A DNA stretch of 64,000 bases, taken from contig NZ_JABASV010000006.1 of the NCBI RefSeq assembly GCF_016107625.1, forward strand, positions 62,001 through 126,000. The letters run 5' to 3'. Shown in pieces: positions 46,058 through 55,226 of this stretch. Numbering within the stretch: the stretch's first letter is position 1; each line of letters begins with the position of its first letter. The notes beneath the pieces are model-generated. The model made no database searches, was not told the origin of the DNA, and saw only the letters and a list, made by a program, of their open reading frames with translations. The DNA is from Vreelandella alkaliphila. GTDB lineage: Bacteria > Pseudomonadota > Gammaproteobacteria > Pseudomonadales > Halomonadaceae. Made by a program: the position numbers and the translations under genes.

Positions 46058-46963
46058 TTAGTAATTCATTAGTGTCTCTTTCGCTTTGTGTTTAAGCGAC
46101 GCCAACACTTTAGACTCATGCCATTCTGGGCGATAAACAATGCCAAAACCAAACGACAACGCAGGCATAAAAGGCAGCACTTTGACATGGTCGTGGCGCG
46201 ACAGCTGATCTTTCGCAGTAATCGGGTTCATTACCGTGACACCGACCTCATTAGCTACCAGCGCGCTAATCGTGCCGATATTAGCTTCCGTTTTACCTGA
46301 AATTTTAACACCATGCTCGGCGACAAGTTCTAGCAGTGGATTCGTGCTAACACTTGGCTGGTTGCTGATCACTAAATGTTGACCACGCAAATCACTGACT
46401 TCAACAACATCATGCGTGGCTAGCTCAAGCTTGTCAGGCACCAGCGCCACGGCTTCTGTCACCAGCAGTGTTTCTGTTAAGAGCTGAGGAGACGTCGCTG
46501 GCAATGTGATAAAGCCGATATCCGCATGGCTTGATTCCACCGCCGTTTGTACATCGTGGCTCGACATCATATCCAGACTAATACTTATCCGGCTGTTTTC
46601 AGCCAGTAACGCAGCGACTACCTGGGGCACAAAGCCAAAACATAGCCCGGGAATAGCGGCAATTCTCAAGCGTGATGTGCCGAACTCCTTAAGCGCCAAC
46701 ACACTATGGCGTAGCTCTTCAATATTGCCCATCAGCCTGAGAATCTCATCGTACAGCTCGCGTGCCTCAGGCGTTGCTAGTAAGCGGTTTTTTTCACGTA
46801 GAAAGAGCTGAATCCCCAGGTTCCCTTCAAGCTGCGCCAGCGAACGGCTCACTCCCGATTGCGTCATGCCAAGCAGGCGTGCCGTCCCTGAAGCGCTACC
46901 TACTTCATACAGCGTCTTGAAAGTTGCTAATGCTTTCAACGAGTTAATGGTGACCTCAGGCAT
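46058..46963 (-). CDS. LysR-family regulator of the adjacent catabolic operon
   Basis: The 301-residue regulator has an N-terminal HTH (about 18-38: SASGTARLLGMTQSGVSRSLAQLE) and a LysR substrate-binding domain. It is divergent from the aminotransferase-CoA transferase-thiolase operon, the usual layout for a pathway-specific LysR activator. A candidate operator lies at 46997-47010 between them. The inducer is unknown; a pathway intermediate is the usual case. Confidence 0.93.
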   Translation of the reverse strand: MPEVTINSLKALATFKTLYEVGSASGTARLLGMTQSGVSRSLAQLEGNLGIQLFLREKNRLLATPEARELYDEILRLMGNIEELRHSVLALKEFGTSRLRIAAIPGLCFGFVPQVVAALLAENSRISISLDMMSSHDVQTAVESSHADIGFITLPATSPQLLTETLLVTEAVALVPDKLELATHDVVEVSDLRGQHLVISNQPSVSTNPLLELVAEHGVKISGKTEANIGTISALVANEVGVTVMNPITAKDQLSRHDHVKVLPFMPALSFGFGIVYRPEWHESKVLASLKHKAKETLMNY

Positions 46964-46996
46964 GACTTTTACTCATTGATATTCGAAAAACGATCA

Positions 46997-47010
46997 TATA
47001 TTGAAATATA
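46997..47010. promoter_or_regulatory. candidate LysR operator of the catabolic operon
   Basis: TATATT (46997-47002) and AATATA (47005-47010) are a perfect 6-2-6 palindrome in the 110-bp gap between the LysR gene and the aminotransferase gene. LysR sites have the T-N11-A form; TATATTGAAATATA fits loosely. Confidence 0.4.
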
Positions 47011-47073
47011 GTAACAAGCCTACCTAGACTGCAAGTGAGATTTTTCACCACACCATAAAAAACGGAAAACGTG

Positions 47074-48441
47074 ATGACCGACTCTCCGCTGTTCTACCAG
47101 GCAGGTCCTGCCCTGCCGGAAGTCAGCCACGCTGATGGCGTTATGCTCTGGGATACCCAGGGCAAGGATTATCTGGATGGCTGCTCCGGGGCTATTTCCT
47201 GCAACCTAGGTCATGGCCGACAGGATATTCGTGACGCCATGCTCGCCCAGATGGATAAGGTGGCCTTCACCTATCGCACTCAGTTTGAAAGCGCTCCCGC
47301 CGTTGCGCTTGGCCATCGGCTAGTCGAGCTATTTGAGGGTGAACTCGGCAAGGTGTTTTTCATTTCCAGCGGTTCCGAGGCAGTGGAGTCGGCCCTCAAG
47401 CTGGCAAGGCAATACTTTTTCGCCCTTGGTCAGCCTCAGCGCCAGCGCTTTGTATCGCTGCGCCCGTCTTATCATGGCAGCACCATGGGGGCACTGGGCA
47501 TGACCGGCTATCAGCCGCTGGAAGCGCCCTTCACCAGCATGACCCATGCGTCCATCAAAGTGCCGGGGCCGGATTTCTATCGTCATCAGGAGTGTGATGA
47601 TGACACTCACGTTGACCGCATCCTGGCAGAGACCCGCTCCGCCATGGAAGCCGCAGGTCCTGAATCACTGATTGGTTTTGTCATCGAGCCAATCGGCGGT
47701 GCCAGCACCGGTGCACGGCTATTAGGCAAACGCTACCTGCAAGGCATTCGTGCCTTATGCGATGAATTCGGCTGCTTGCTGATTGCCGATGAAGTACTCA
47801 CCGGCGTGGGCCGAACTGGCACTTGGTTTGCCTGCCAGCACTACGATGTGGTGCCGGACATCCTGGTCACCGCAAAGGGACTGGGCGCGGGCTACTACCC
47901 CATTGGCGCGATGCTCGCCCGCAGCGCTATCGTCGAAACGGTCATGGCCAGCGGTGGCTTCCAACACGGCCACACCTATGCTGGCAACCCTTTGGCCTGC
48001 GCTACTGGCCTGGCCGTGCTTGAGGCCATTGTGCGCGAAGATTTGCTGGAAAATACCCGCCAGCGTGGCGCGCAGCTGGAAGCAGGGCTGCGCAGGCTTG
48101 CCGAGCGCTACGACTGGGTCGGCCATGTACGCGGTGCTGGCCTGTTATGGGGCGTCGAACTGGTCGCTGATGGCGAATCGCGCCAACCTTTCCCTGCCGA
48201 GCAAAACCGCTTCGCCCAAATCACCGCATTGGCCAAACAGGAAGGCCTATTGATCTACCCTCGCCGCACTCTGGATGGCGTGGCCGGTGATCATTTCCTG
48301 GTCTGCCCGCCGCTGACTATTCAGCCCGAGGAAGTCGACACTCTGCTGGAACGCTTAGCGCGTGCCATGGCGCGTTTTGATCAAGCGCTTACCGCCCCTG
48401 ATTTGCCCCCACAACCTTCCAGGGAGCGCTTAACACCATGA
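47074..48441 (+). CDS. class III (aspartate-family) aminotransferase
   Basis: The 455-residue PLP enzyme has the class III pattern: FISSGSEAVESALKLARQY, SYHGSTMGALGMTGY, LIADEVLTGVGRTGTWFA and the PLP lysine Lys268 in TAKGLGAGYYP. Such enzymes transfer the amino group of omega- or beta-amino acids. In this operon it would turn the free amino acid, released by the deacylase, into a keto acid. I use the ATG at 47074 rather than the adjacent GTG at 47071. First gene of the operon. Confidence 0.92.
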   Translation: MTDSPLFYQAGPALPEVSHADGVMLWDTQGKDYLDGCSGAISCNLGHGRQDIRDAMLAQMDKVAFTYRTQFESAPAVALGHRLVELFEGELGKVFFISSGSEAVESALKLARQYFFALGQPQRQRFVSLRPSYHGSTMGALGMTGYQPLEAPFTSMTHASIKVPGPDFYRHQECDDDTHVDRILAETRSAMEAAGPESLIGFVIEPIGGASTGARLLGKRYLQGIRALCDEFGCLLIADEVLTGVGRTGTWFACQHYDVVPDILVTAKGLGAGYYPIGAMLARSAIVETVMASGGFQHGHTYAGNPLACATGLAVLEAIVREDLLENTRQRGAQLEAGLRRLAERYDWVGHVRGAGLLWGVELVADGESRQPFPAEQNRFAQITALAKQEGLLIYPRRTLDGVAGDHFLVCPPLTIQPEEVDTLLERLARAMARFDQALTAPDLPPQPSRERLTP

Positions 48442-49139
48442 CGCTGCTGAACCACAAAGCCTGTGATATTGACGCGGCTATCGCCGAGATTCCCGATGGC
48501 GCGACCATCATGGTCGGCGGCTTTGGCTCGCCGGGCACGCCCTTTGCGTTGCTCGACGCCCTGCTCGCCAGCGGTCAACGCAACCTGACACTGATTAAAA
48601 ACGATGCCAATGAACCTGGTATCGGTATCGGCAAGCTAATTGAGGCAGGCCGTGTAAAGCGCTTGATCACCTCTCACTTAGGCCTCAACCGAACGGCCAT
48701 TGACGCCATGAATGCTGGCGAGATGGAGGTCATTTTTCATCCTCAGGGGCTGTTGGCTGAAAAAATCCGCTGTGCAGGCGTTGGTCATGGCGGCTTTCTT
48801 ACCGATATCGGCATCGGTACGGAAATTGCCGAAGGCCGTCGAGAAATCAGTGTGGAAGGTTGCACCTGGGCGATTGAGCCTGCCTTACAGGCTGATGTTG
48901 CTCTAATTCACGCTGAGCGAGCCGACCGTTACGGCAACCTGATCTATCGCGCCACGGCCAGCAATTTCAACCCCTTAATGGCCATGGCTGCCGAGCGGGT
49001 GATTGCTCAAACCTACCGTATCGACCAACCCGGCGACCTGCCTATCGACACTATTCATACGCCTTGTGCCTTTGTCAGTCATGTGGTGCAGGTCGACCGC
49101 GCGTCCAGCCAGCAAGGAGTTCGCCCCCATGCTTTCTGA
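48438..49139 (+). CDS. 3-oxoacid CoA-transferase subunit A
   Basis: This 233-residue alpha subunit of a class I CoA-transferase shows the glycine-rich N-terminal motif ATIMVGGFGSPGTPFALLDALL and EIAEGRREISVEGCTWAIEPAL. It pairs with the beta subunit encoded next. Its start overlaps the aminotransferase stop by four bases (ATGA), which indicates coupling. The transferase moves CoA from succinyl- or acetyl-CoA to a keto acid such as acetoacetate. Confidence 0.94.
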   Translation: MTLLNHKACDIDAAIAEIPDGATIMVGGFGSPGTPFALLDALLASGQRNLTLIKNDANEPGIGIGKLIEAGRVKRLITSHLGLNRTAIDAMNAGEMEVIFHPQGLLAEKIRCAGVGHGGFLTDIGIGTEIAEGRREISVEGCTWAIEPALQADVALIHAERADRYGNLIYRATASNFNPLMAMAAERVIAQTYRIDQPGDLPIDTIHTPCAFVSHVVQVDRASSQQGVRPHAF

Positions 49140-49782
49140 TCAGCAGCGTATGTTGACCCGCGCCGCCCGTGAAGTCATCGACGGCCAGATCGTCAACCTG
49201 GGGATCGGGCTGCCAACACGGCTGTTCCACTACCTGCCCGATGATATGAATGTCCTGGTGCATTCCGAAAACGGCGTGCTGGGCTGCCGCCCCCGCCAAG
49301 AAGGTGAAGCGCCCGATATCGACATGATTGACTCCGGCGGTGCGTATATCACCACCCGCGCGGGGGCTAGCGTGTTCGATAGCGCCACGTCCTTTGCAAT
49401 GATCCGCCGCAGTCGCGTGGACGTTACCTTTATGGGCGCCTTCGAGGTGGATCAGGAAGGCAACCTGGCCAACTGGAAGATCCCTGGCAAATTCTCGCCT
49501 GGCATTGGCGGTGCCATGGAGCTGGCCCAGAAAGTCGCTCGACTGGTAGTGCTGTGCTCCCACAACGACAAGCACGGCAACCCCAAGATTCTCACCCGCT
49601 GCCAGCTTCCCCTGACCGCCAGTCGCTGTATTTCCCGCATTATCACCGAGAAAGCCGTGATGGATGTGACGCCAGAAGGGCTTGAGGTAGTGGAAATCGC
49701 CGAAGGGCTGAGCGTTGAAGCGCTGCGCGAAGCTACCGACGCCCCCCTGCTGATTGATGAATCACGTTTAGGGAGATTCTGA
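49129..49782 (+). CDS. 3-oxoacid CoA-transferase subunit B
   Basis: The 217-residue beta subunit carries the catalytic Glu in the SENG motif (VLVHSENGVLGCRPR) that forms the glutamyl-CoA intermediate. MIDSGGAYITTRAGASVFDSATSFAMIR is conserved. I chose ATG 49129 (MLSDQQRMLTRAA), preceded by AAGGAG, so it overlaps subunit A by 11 bases; the longer open frame from 49003 is not conserved-looking. Confidence 0.94.
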   Translation: MLSDQQRMLTRAAREVIDGQIVNLGIGLPTRLFHYLPDDMNVLVHSENGVLGCRPRQEGEAPDIDMIDSGGAYITTRAGASVFDSATSFAMIRRSRVDVTFMGAFEVDQEGNLANWKIPGKFSPGIGGAMELAQKVARLVVLCSHNDKHGNPKILTRCQLPLTASRCISRIITEKAVMDVTPEGLEVVEIAEGLSVEALREATDAPLLIDESRLGRF

Positions 49783-51065
49783 TGCTCGACGCCACCGAAC
49801 AACGCATCATTGCCTGCTGCAATGCCTTGATGGACGACACCCTGGAACTGACCAGTGACTTGGTGCGGGGCTATAGCGTCCTTGGCCAGGAACAGAGTGC
49901 GCTGGACACCATGGAGCGCCACCTTGAGCGCCTGGGCCTGCCAGTGACCCGTGTACCCTTGGACGCCCCCGGCTTTGAGGAGCACCCCCATCGTGCTCCC
50001 ACCGAATGGCCCAGCACTGGCCGCTACAATGTCATTTCAGACCTTAACCCCGGCGCGCCAGGACCACATTTAGTGTTCAACGGCCATCTTGATGTGGTAC
50101 CTGCCGAGCCTGTCGATATGTGGACCCGCCCCCCCTGGGAGCCGTGGCAAAAAGATGGCTGGCTGTATGGCCGTGGCGCGGGTGATATGAAGGCGGGGAT
50201 TGCCGCCATGGTGATGGCGGTTGAGGCCGTGCGTCAGGCGGGGGTAGAGATCAACTTTCCGCTTACCCTACAAACCGTAATTGAAGAAGAGTGCACCGGC
50301 AACGGCGCGCTGGCCTGCCTGCATCAAGGTTTTAGCGGCGATTTCGTACTGATCCCGGAACCTTTCGGCGCTCAGATCTACGCTGGCCAAGTGGGAGTGC
50401 TTTGGTTTCGAATGCGCCTGGATGGCGTGCCTGCCCATGTGCTCGACCCCAGCGCCGGGCGCAATGCGATTGAAGCCCTACAGGACTATCTACCTGCTCT
50501 GAAAGCGCTGGAAGCCGAAATAAATAATTTACCCCGGCCTGCGCTTTACGCTGACCATCCTCATCCGTTCAACCTTAGCGTTGGCCGTGTAGATGCGGGC
50601 AACTGGGCCTCCAGCGTACCTGCCCACGCCATTCTGGAAGGGCGTGTTGGCTTCCCGCCCGGCATGTCACCAGAGGAGGCCATGCAGCGGGTCAGCGACA
50701 CCCTGATGACCCGCCACGCCGAGCTTGACGACGCGACACCTCCACCCAAGATCAGCTTCCATGGCTTTCGCTCCGAAGGGCATGTGGTCGATCTCGATAC
50801 CCCAGGTATCCGGCTCCTCTCGGAGTGCCACGAAGCCTTATTGGGCGAACCACCTGCCCACTATCTGTCCACCTGCACCACTGACCTGAGGGCCTTCCAC
50901 GTTTCCGGCGAGATCAACGGCACCTGCTACGGCCCGATTGCTCAGCGCATTCACGGTGTAGACGAGTGCGTCAACATCGACTCGATCCGCCACGTGCTAA
51001 CCACCTATGCCCTGTTCATCCATCGTTGGGCGCGCATGGCAGACAACCAGGAGACCCACTCATGA
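49782..51065 (+). CDS. M20-family ArgE/DapE-like deacylase
   Basis: The 427-residue metalloenzyme has the M20 metal and catalytic ligands: NGHLDVVP (His, Asp), GAGDMKAG, VIEEECTGNGALA (catalytic Glu pair) and a C-terminal RIHGVDECVN. It should hydrolyse an N-acyl amino acid to the free amino acid. Its ATG overlaps the CoA-transferase stop (TGATG), so it is translated with that enzyme. It is a distant relative, not a duplicate, of the argE-like gene at 57865-59034. Confidence 0.9.
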   Translation: MLDATEQRIIACCNALMDDTLELTSDLVRGYSVLGQEQSALDTMERHLERLGLPVTRVPLDAPGFEEHPHRAPTEWPSTGRYNVISDLNPGAPGPHLVFNGHLDVVPAEPVDMWTRPPWEPWQKDGWLYGRGAGDMKAGIAAMVMAVEAVRQAGVEINFPLTLQTVIEEECTGNGALACLHQGFSGDFVLIPEPFGAQIYAGQVGVLWFRMRLDGVPAHVLDPSAGRNAIEALQDYLPALKALEAEINNLPRPALYADHPHPFNLSVGRVDAGNWASSVPAHAILEGRVGFPPGMSPEEAMQRVSDTLMTRHAELDDATPPPKISFHGFRSEGHVVDLDTPGIRLLSECHEALLGEPPAHYLSTCTTDLRAFHVSGEINGTCYGPIAQRIHGVDECVNIDSIRHVLTTYALFIHRWARMADNQETHS

Positions 51066-52249
51066 GAGACGTGTATCTCGCCGACTATGCGCGCAGCGCC
51101 TTCAGCCGCGCGCACCCCCGCAAACCCGAGGTCGATGCCTGGGCCGATACCCGCAGCGATGCCCTGCTAGCCAGCGTGCTCGATGGCTTATTAGCACGTA
51201 GCGGCGTTGACGGCGCGGCGGTGGAAGACCTGAGCATTGGCTGCGCCTTGCCAGTAAAAGAGCAGTGGAGTTTTGGAGGGCGTTACCCGCTGTGGCTGGC
51301 CAAGCGTTTCGGCCCCCTGGGAGAGGCATGTGCTACCCGCCAAATTGATCAGCAATGCGGCTCGGGACTTGCCGCGCTGCGCAACACCGCACGGGAAATT
51401 CAGGCCGGTGCTATCGAGGTTGGCATGGCCGGAGGCGTGGAAAACATGACCCGCGTGCCCATGGGCCCGGCACTGTTTAAGGAAGGCGTGCTGACCAGCC
51501 CTCAAGCGCTGCAAAAAGCCGACTGGCTGACGCTCGACGTGGTGCTCAATATGGGGCTGACCGCCGAACGACTGGCCAAGTCTGCCGGTATTTCGCGTGA
51601 GGCGATGGACGCACTCGCCCTCAGTTCCCACCAGCGTGCCGCCAAGGCCAACGCAGCAGGTCACTTCGACGCTGAGCGTTTGACCCTGAACAACGCGGCA
51701 GGCGAAACGGTCAGCGCGGACAGCAATATCCGAGCGGATACCAGCGCTGAGCGCCTGGCGGGGCTGGACCCGGTATTTATGCAAGGCGGCGTAGTGACTG
51801 CAGGCAACAGCTCGCCGCTAACCTCTGGTGCTGCTGCCACGCTACTGATGTCGGAATCTGCCCTGCGCCAACACGGCATTAGCCCCTTGGCACGCGTTGT
51901 GGCCATCGCCGACTGCGGCGTCAAGCCAGAGGAGATGGGCGCCGGTGCCGCCGCCGCCATTCGTCGCGCGCTGAAACAGGCCCAGCTGACACCACAGGAT
52001 ATCGGCGTATGGGAAATCAATGAAGCCTTCGCCGCAGTGCCGCTGCATGCCATAGGTGAGCTTTCGATTGACCCTGAAAACGTCAATATCTGGGGGGGTG
52101 CCATGGCGCTGGGGCACCCGTTAGGCGCGACCGGTATCCGTCTCGCGGGCACGCTTAGCCGACTTCTTCACTCCCGCCAGCAACGCTACGGCTGCGCGGC
52201 GGCCTGCATCGGCGGTGGGCAAGGCATCGCCATCATTTTAGAACGCTAA
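51062..52249 (+). CDS. acetyl-CoA C-acetyltransferase (thiolase)
   Basis: The 395-residue thiolase cleaves a 3-ketoacyl-CoA with CoA to acetyl-CoA and a shortened acyl-CoA. Active-site elements are present: Cys99 in QQCGSGLAAL, INEAFAAVPL, GGAMALGHPLGATG and the C-terminal CIGGGQG cysteine. I use ATG 51062, which overlaps the deacylase stop by four bases. It would complete a route from acetoacetyl-CoA or its homologues to acetyl-CoA. Confidence 0.94.
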   Translation: MRDVYLADYARSAFSRAHPRKPEVDAWADTRSDALLASVLDGLLARSGVDGAAVEDLSIGCALPVKEQWSFGGRYPLWLAKRFGPLGEACATRQIDQQCGSGLAALRNTAREIQAGAIEVGMAGGVENMTRVPMGPALFKEGVLTSPQALQKADWLTLDVVLNMGLTAERLAKSAGISREAMDALALSSHQRAAKANAAGHFDAERLTLNNAAGETVSADSNIRADTSAERLAGLDPVFMQGGVVTAGNSSPLTSGAAATLLMSESALRQHGISPLARVVAIADCGVKPEEMGAGAAAAIRRALKQAQLTPQDIGVWEINEAFAAVPLHAIGELSIDPENVNIWGGAMALGHPLGATGIRLAGTLSRLLHSRQQRYGCAAACIGGGQGIAIILER

Positions 52250-52290
52250 AGCCACTAGATGCCGTTTAACCAAGCGGCAAACAACACTAA

Positions 52291-52304
52291 CTCCTTATAA
52301 GGAG
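52291..52304 (+). promoter_or_regulatory. palindromic ribosome binding site of the operon nhaC gene
   Basis: CTCCTTATAAGGAG is perfectly self-complementary, and its right half contains the AAGGAG ribosome binding site for the ATG at 52312. A 5-bp stem with a TATA loop could hide the site and tune the level of the carrier relative to the enzymes. Confidence 0.5.
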
Positions 52305-52311
52305 AATAATA

Positions 52312-53790
52312 ATGTCGACGACAACGTCAACAACAACGAACGACGAAAACAAACGACCCTCGTTTTGGGGCGCCATCATAGGCATCGGCTTCTTATGCTT
52401 CATGATGTTTGCGCAGATCTTTTTACTTGGTGAAGACTGGGTCACCCATATCTCGCTGATCTTTGCCATTGTGGTCTGCGCCATCATCGCGCTGTATTCC
52501 GGCTTCAGCTGGCAGGATGTGCAGAAAGGCATATTGTACGGCTGCGAAATCGCCATGCTGCCGATGCTGATCTTAATGATGGTCGGTGTGTTAGTCGCCA
52601 GTTGGATTGCCTCCGGCACGATTCCCTCGCTGATCTATTATGGCCTTCAACTGATCAACCCCTCCTATTTCCTGGTCACGGCCGTCATCGTGTGTGCCGT
52701 TGCATCACTGGTCACCGGCAGCTCATGGACCACCGCCGCCACCTTCGGCGTAGCCTTTATCGGCATCGGCAGCGGTCTGGATATTTCTCCGGCGATGACC
52801 GCGGGCGCAGTTATTTCCGGTGCTATCTTCGGTGACAAGATTTCACCAGTATCAGACTCCACCAACCTCGCTGCTGGGGTTGCCGAGGCCAACCTGTTCG
52901 ACCACATCCGCTCGATGTTCTACACCACCGGTCCTGCACTGATCATTACTATTATTCTGTTCTTCTTTATCGGCATGCAGTTTGACGGCGAAGGGGCTGA
53001 TATTTCCCGCACCGCTGAACTACTAGCGGGCATTAGCGATAATTTCTCAGTGGGTCTGCTCGCCTTCCTGCCCCCATTAATAGTGGTCGTTTTGGCCTAT
53101 CGGCGCATCAACGCCCTGGCAGTCATGGTCATTGGCAGCCTATTGGGGGCGGGACTTGCTGTCGCCACTCAAGGCGTCGGACTGGGCAGCATGATGAATT
53201 ACATGAACTACGGCTATGTATCGGAAACCGGTGTTGAAGCCGTCGATAGCCTACTTAGCCGTGGCGGCCTGCAAGGCATGATGTGGACGATCTCGCTGGG
53301 CTTTATCGGGCTTAGCCTGGGTGGCCTACTAGAGAAAACCCGCATGCTCGAAGTGTTATTGGAAAAGATGGGCAAACTGGTCAGTAATTCACGCGGACTA
53401 ATCGTTACTCACGTTGTCTCATCATTAGCCACCAACCTGTTCTCGGCCAGCCAGTATATTGCCATCATTATTCCGGGGCGCATGTTCGTACCCGCCTACC
53501 GCAAACTCAAAATTCTGCCATCGGTATGTTCGCGCACCTGTGAGGACTCGGCCACGGTGACCTCACCGCTGGTTCCTTGGGGGCTAGGCGGTGCTTACTA
53601 CATGGGCGTGCTCGGCGTGTCCGCGTGGGATTACATGGGTTGGACCTTCCTCGCCATTATCACTCCCGTGATTGCCATTGTGTACGGCCTGTTCAATATC
53701 TGCATTTGGCGTGAAGGCGAGCGTAACGACGTCAACACCTATAACCAGCCATACACCGAAAGTCTGCCGCAAGCCGAGCTAGCGAAGTAG
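52312..53790 (+). CDS. nhaC: NhaC-family Na+/H+ antiporter in catabolic operon
   Basis: The 492-residue membrane carrier has about twelve hydrophobic segments and the NhaC block SGAIFGDKISPVSDSTNLAAG. Segments such as SWIASGTIPSLIYYGLQLINP are nearly the same as in the NhaC at 4498-6030. Inside a degradative operon it may move the substrate or an acid product with Na+ and H+, as MleN does for malate and lactate. It follows the thiolase by 62 bases, with a palindromic ribosome binding site. Confidence 0.9.
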   Translation: MSTTTSTTTNDENKRPSFWGAIIGIGFLCFMMFAQIFLLGEDWVTHISLIFAIVVCAIIALYSGFSWQDVQKGILYGCEIAMLPMLILMMVGVLVASWIASGTIPSLIYYGLQLINPSYFLVTAVIVCAVASLVTGSSWTTAATFGVAFIGIGSGLDISPAMTAGAVISGAIFGDKISPVSDSTNLAAGVAEANLFDHIRSMFYTTGPALIITIILFFFIGMQFDGEGADISRTAELLAGISDNFSVGLLAFLPPLIVVVLAYRRINALAVMVIGSLLGAGLAVATQGVGLGSMMNYMNYGYVSETGVEAVDSLLSRGGLQGMMWTISLGFIGLSLGGLLEKTRMLEVLLEKMGKLVSNSRGLIVTHVVSSLATNLFSASQYIAIIIPGRMFVPAYRKLKILPSVCSRTCEDSATVTSPLVPWGLGGAYYMGVLGVSAWDYMGWTFLAIITPVIAIVYGLFNICIWREGERNDVNTYNQPYTESLPQAELAK

Positions 53791-53875
53791 ATCGCCACCT
53801 ACCAGACCAACACGTGGCTAGAGGCGACCGAGTTGTCGCCTCGCACCACTGCCTATCAACCTGAGGGCATCTCTC

Positions 53876-54280
53876 ATGTATAAGAATATTCTAATCACAA
53901 CGGCGGCAGACAATAACTCCAATATCCTGCAAAAAATCGAAGTGGCACGTAAGCTGGCAGACAAAGACAGCACCATACAGATCATTTCGGTAATGGAGCG
54001 TATTCCCCCTTATATCGCACCATCACTGCCGAGTGATTACCGCGAAACCACCGCTCAGCGCATCAAGGACGGTATTCGCCAGAAAATTGGCGGCGAGCAC
54101 TACGAGATTCATGTTGTGGAAGGCAATGCTGCCCATCAGGTGGTCAAGTTTGCCAAACGCAACGGCGTCGACTGCATCATTATTTCCTCGAACCGCCCCG
54201 GCTTTCCCGACCACTTTATGGGCTCCACCGCCCTCAATGTTGTACGCCAGGCAGCGTGTACCGTGACGGTGGTTCGGTAG
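53876..54280 (+). CDS. universal stress protein UspA family
   Basis: The 134-residue protein has the Usp fold pattern: MYKNILITTAADNNS at the N-terminus and the C-terminal nucleotide-binding motif SSNRPGFPDHFMGSTALNVVRQAACTVTVVR (G-x2-G-x9-GS type in relaxed form). Usp proteins next to transporters are common and may modulate them. It starts 85 bases after the NhaC stop with GAGGGC upstream, last gene of the operon. Confidence 0.88.
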   Translation: MYKNILITTAADNNSNILQKIEVARKLADKDSTIQIISVMERIPPYIAPSLPSDYRETTAQRIKDGIRQKIGGEHYEIHVVEGNAAHQVVKFAKRNGVDCIIISSNRPGFPDHFMGSTALNVVRQAACTVTVVR

Positions 54281-54306
54281 ACCGGCCATTCGATCATCTG
54301 CGAAAG

Positions 54307-54606
54307 TTACCTATCCAACGCCGAGCCGGAAAAATCGCTAATCGGCCACTGAGTGGCCCATTGACGTTTTCGGCTTGGCGTTTGGCGCTTCAGCGCATAT
54401 TCAGCGCGGCTGGCTTCGGCGCGATCTGCGAACGGTTGCGCGCCGAGCAGCGCTATCGGTGGATTCGCTCGGGTATAGCGAGCGCCTTTGCCGTCGCAGT
54501 GCGCTTGGTAACGTTTCGCTAGGTTATTGGTAATCCCCACATAGGTGCCGCGTTTGCACTCAAGTAAGTAGAGGAACCATTGGGTATCGGTATTGATACT
54601 ACTCAC
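54307..54606 (-). CDS. GIY-YIG nuclease family protein
   Basis: This 99-residue protein has the GIY-YIG pattern: WFLYLLECKRGTYVGITNNLAKRYQAH, then YTRANPPIALL and a conserved Glu near EASRAEYALK. The family members of this size (UPF0213-like) have unknown biological role. A GTG start at 54606 lies inside the end of the YchJ gene (8-base overlap), so it is translationally coupled to it. Confidence 0.88.
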   Translation of the reverse strand: MSSINTDTQWFLYLLECKRGTYVGITNNLAKRYQAHCDGKGARYTRANPPIALLGAQPFADRAEASRAEYALKRQTPSRKRQWATQWPISDFSGSALDR

Positions 54607-55072
54607 CGCAACAACTCTTTATTTTTCGACCGCTACCACATAGACAGCGCTCGTTTCGCCGCGGTTTGAGGCGCTCAATGGTCGGCACGCCATCCACATA
54701 CCACCAGCGCCCGTCTTCAAACACAAACCGTGAGTTTTCTTCCAGCACATGCCAGCGGTTTTGTTCACGGAAATAGGCTAAAAAATGGACTGTGCCCTGC
54801 CTCTCGTTTGCTGGCGGTGCCACCACAATCGTGAGCGCTTTCCATTGGGTGTCTGGGTCGGGCGCTAGCTGTGCTGGCCGCGTTGATGCGTGCCAAGTGG
54901 CGAGTAGGTAATCACGGCTATTCAACGCAAATGCCGTGTAACGTGAGCGCATTAGCGCTTCTGGCGTAGATGCCGTTGCACCTTGGTGATAAGGCTGGCA
55001 ACACGCCGTAAATGCAGCACCACTGCCGCACGGGCAGTTGGCTGACGTTGAGACTGGCGTTGAAAGCGTCAT
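54599..55072 (-). CDS. ychJ: YchJ family SEC-C motif protein
   Basis: The 157-residue protein has two SEC-C type zinc motifs: NCPCGSGAAFTACCQPYHQG at the N-terminus and RCLCGSGRKIKSCCG at the C-terminus. PEALMRSRYTAFALNSRDYLLATWH between them is the family core. The role is unknown. It overlaps the GIY-YIG gene downstream. Confidence 0.93.
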   Translation of the reverse strand: MTLSTPVSTSANCPCGSGAAFTACCQPYHQGATASTPEALMRSRYTAFALNSRDYLLATWHASTRPAQLAPDPDTQWKALTIVVAPPANERQGTVHFLAYFREQNRWHVLEENSRFVFEDGRWWYVDGVPTIERLKPRRNERCLCGSGRKIKSCCGE

Positions 55073-55226
55073 ATTGAAAGCTCTGTATTCTTTGGTTTAT
55101 AGATTTGGTATACGTTTTGTTTCGGTATTGGCACAGAGTTAGATATAGTACCAGAGCTACATCATCAGACAGACGGAGTACGACACACGACCAAGCATTC
55201 TTTCCAAACCCAGTGGAGGTTCTCCT

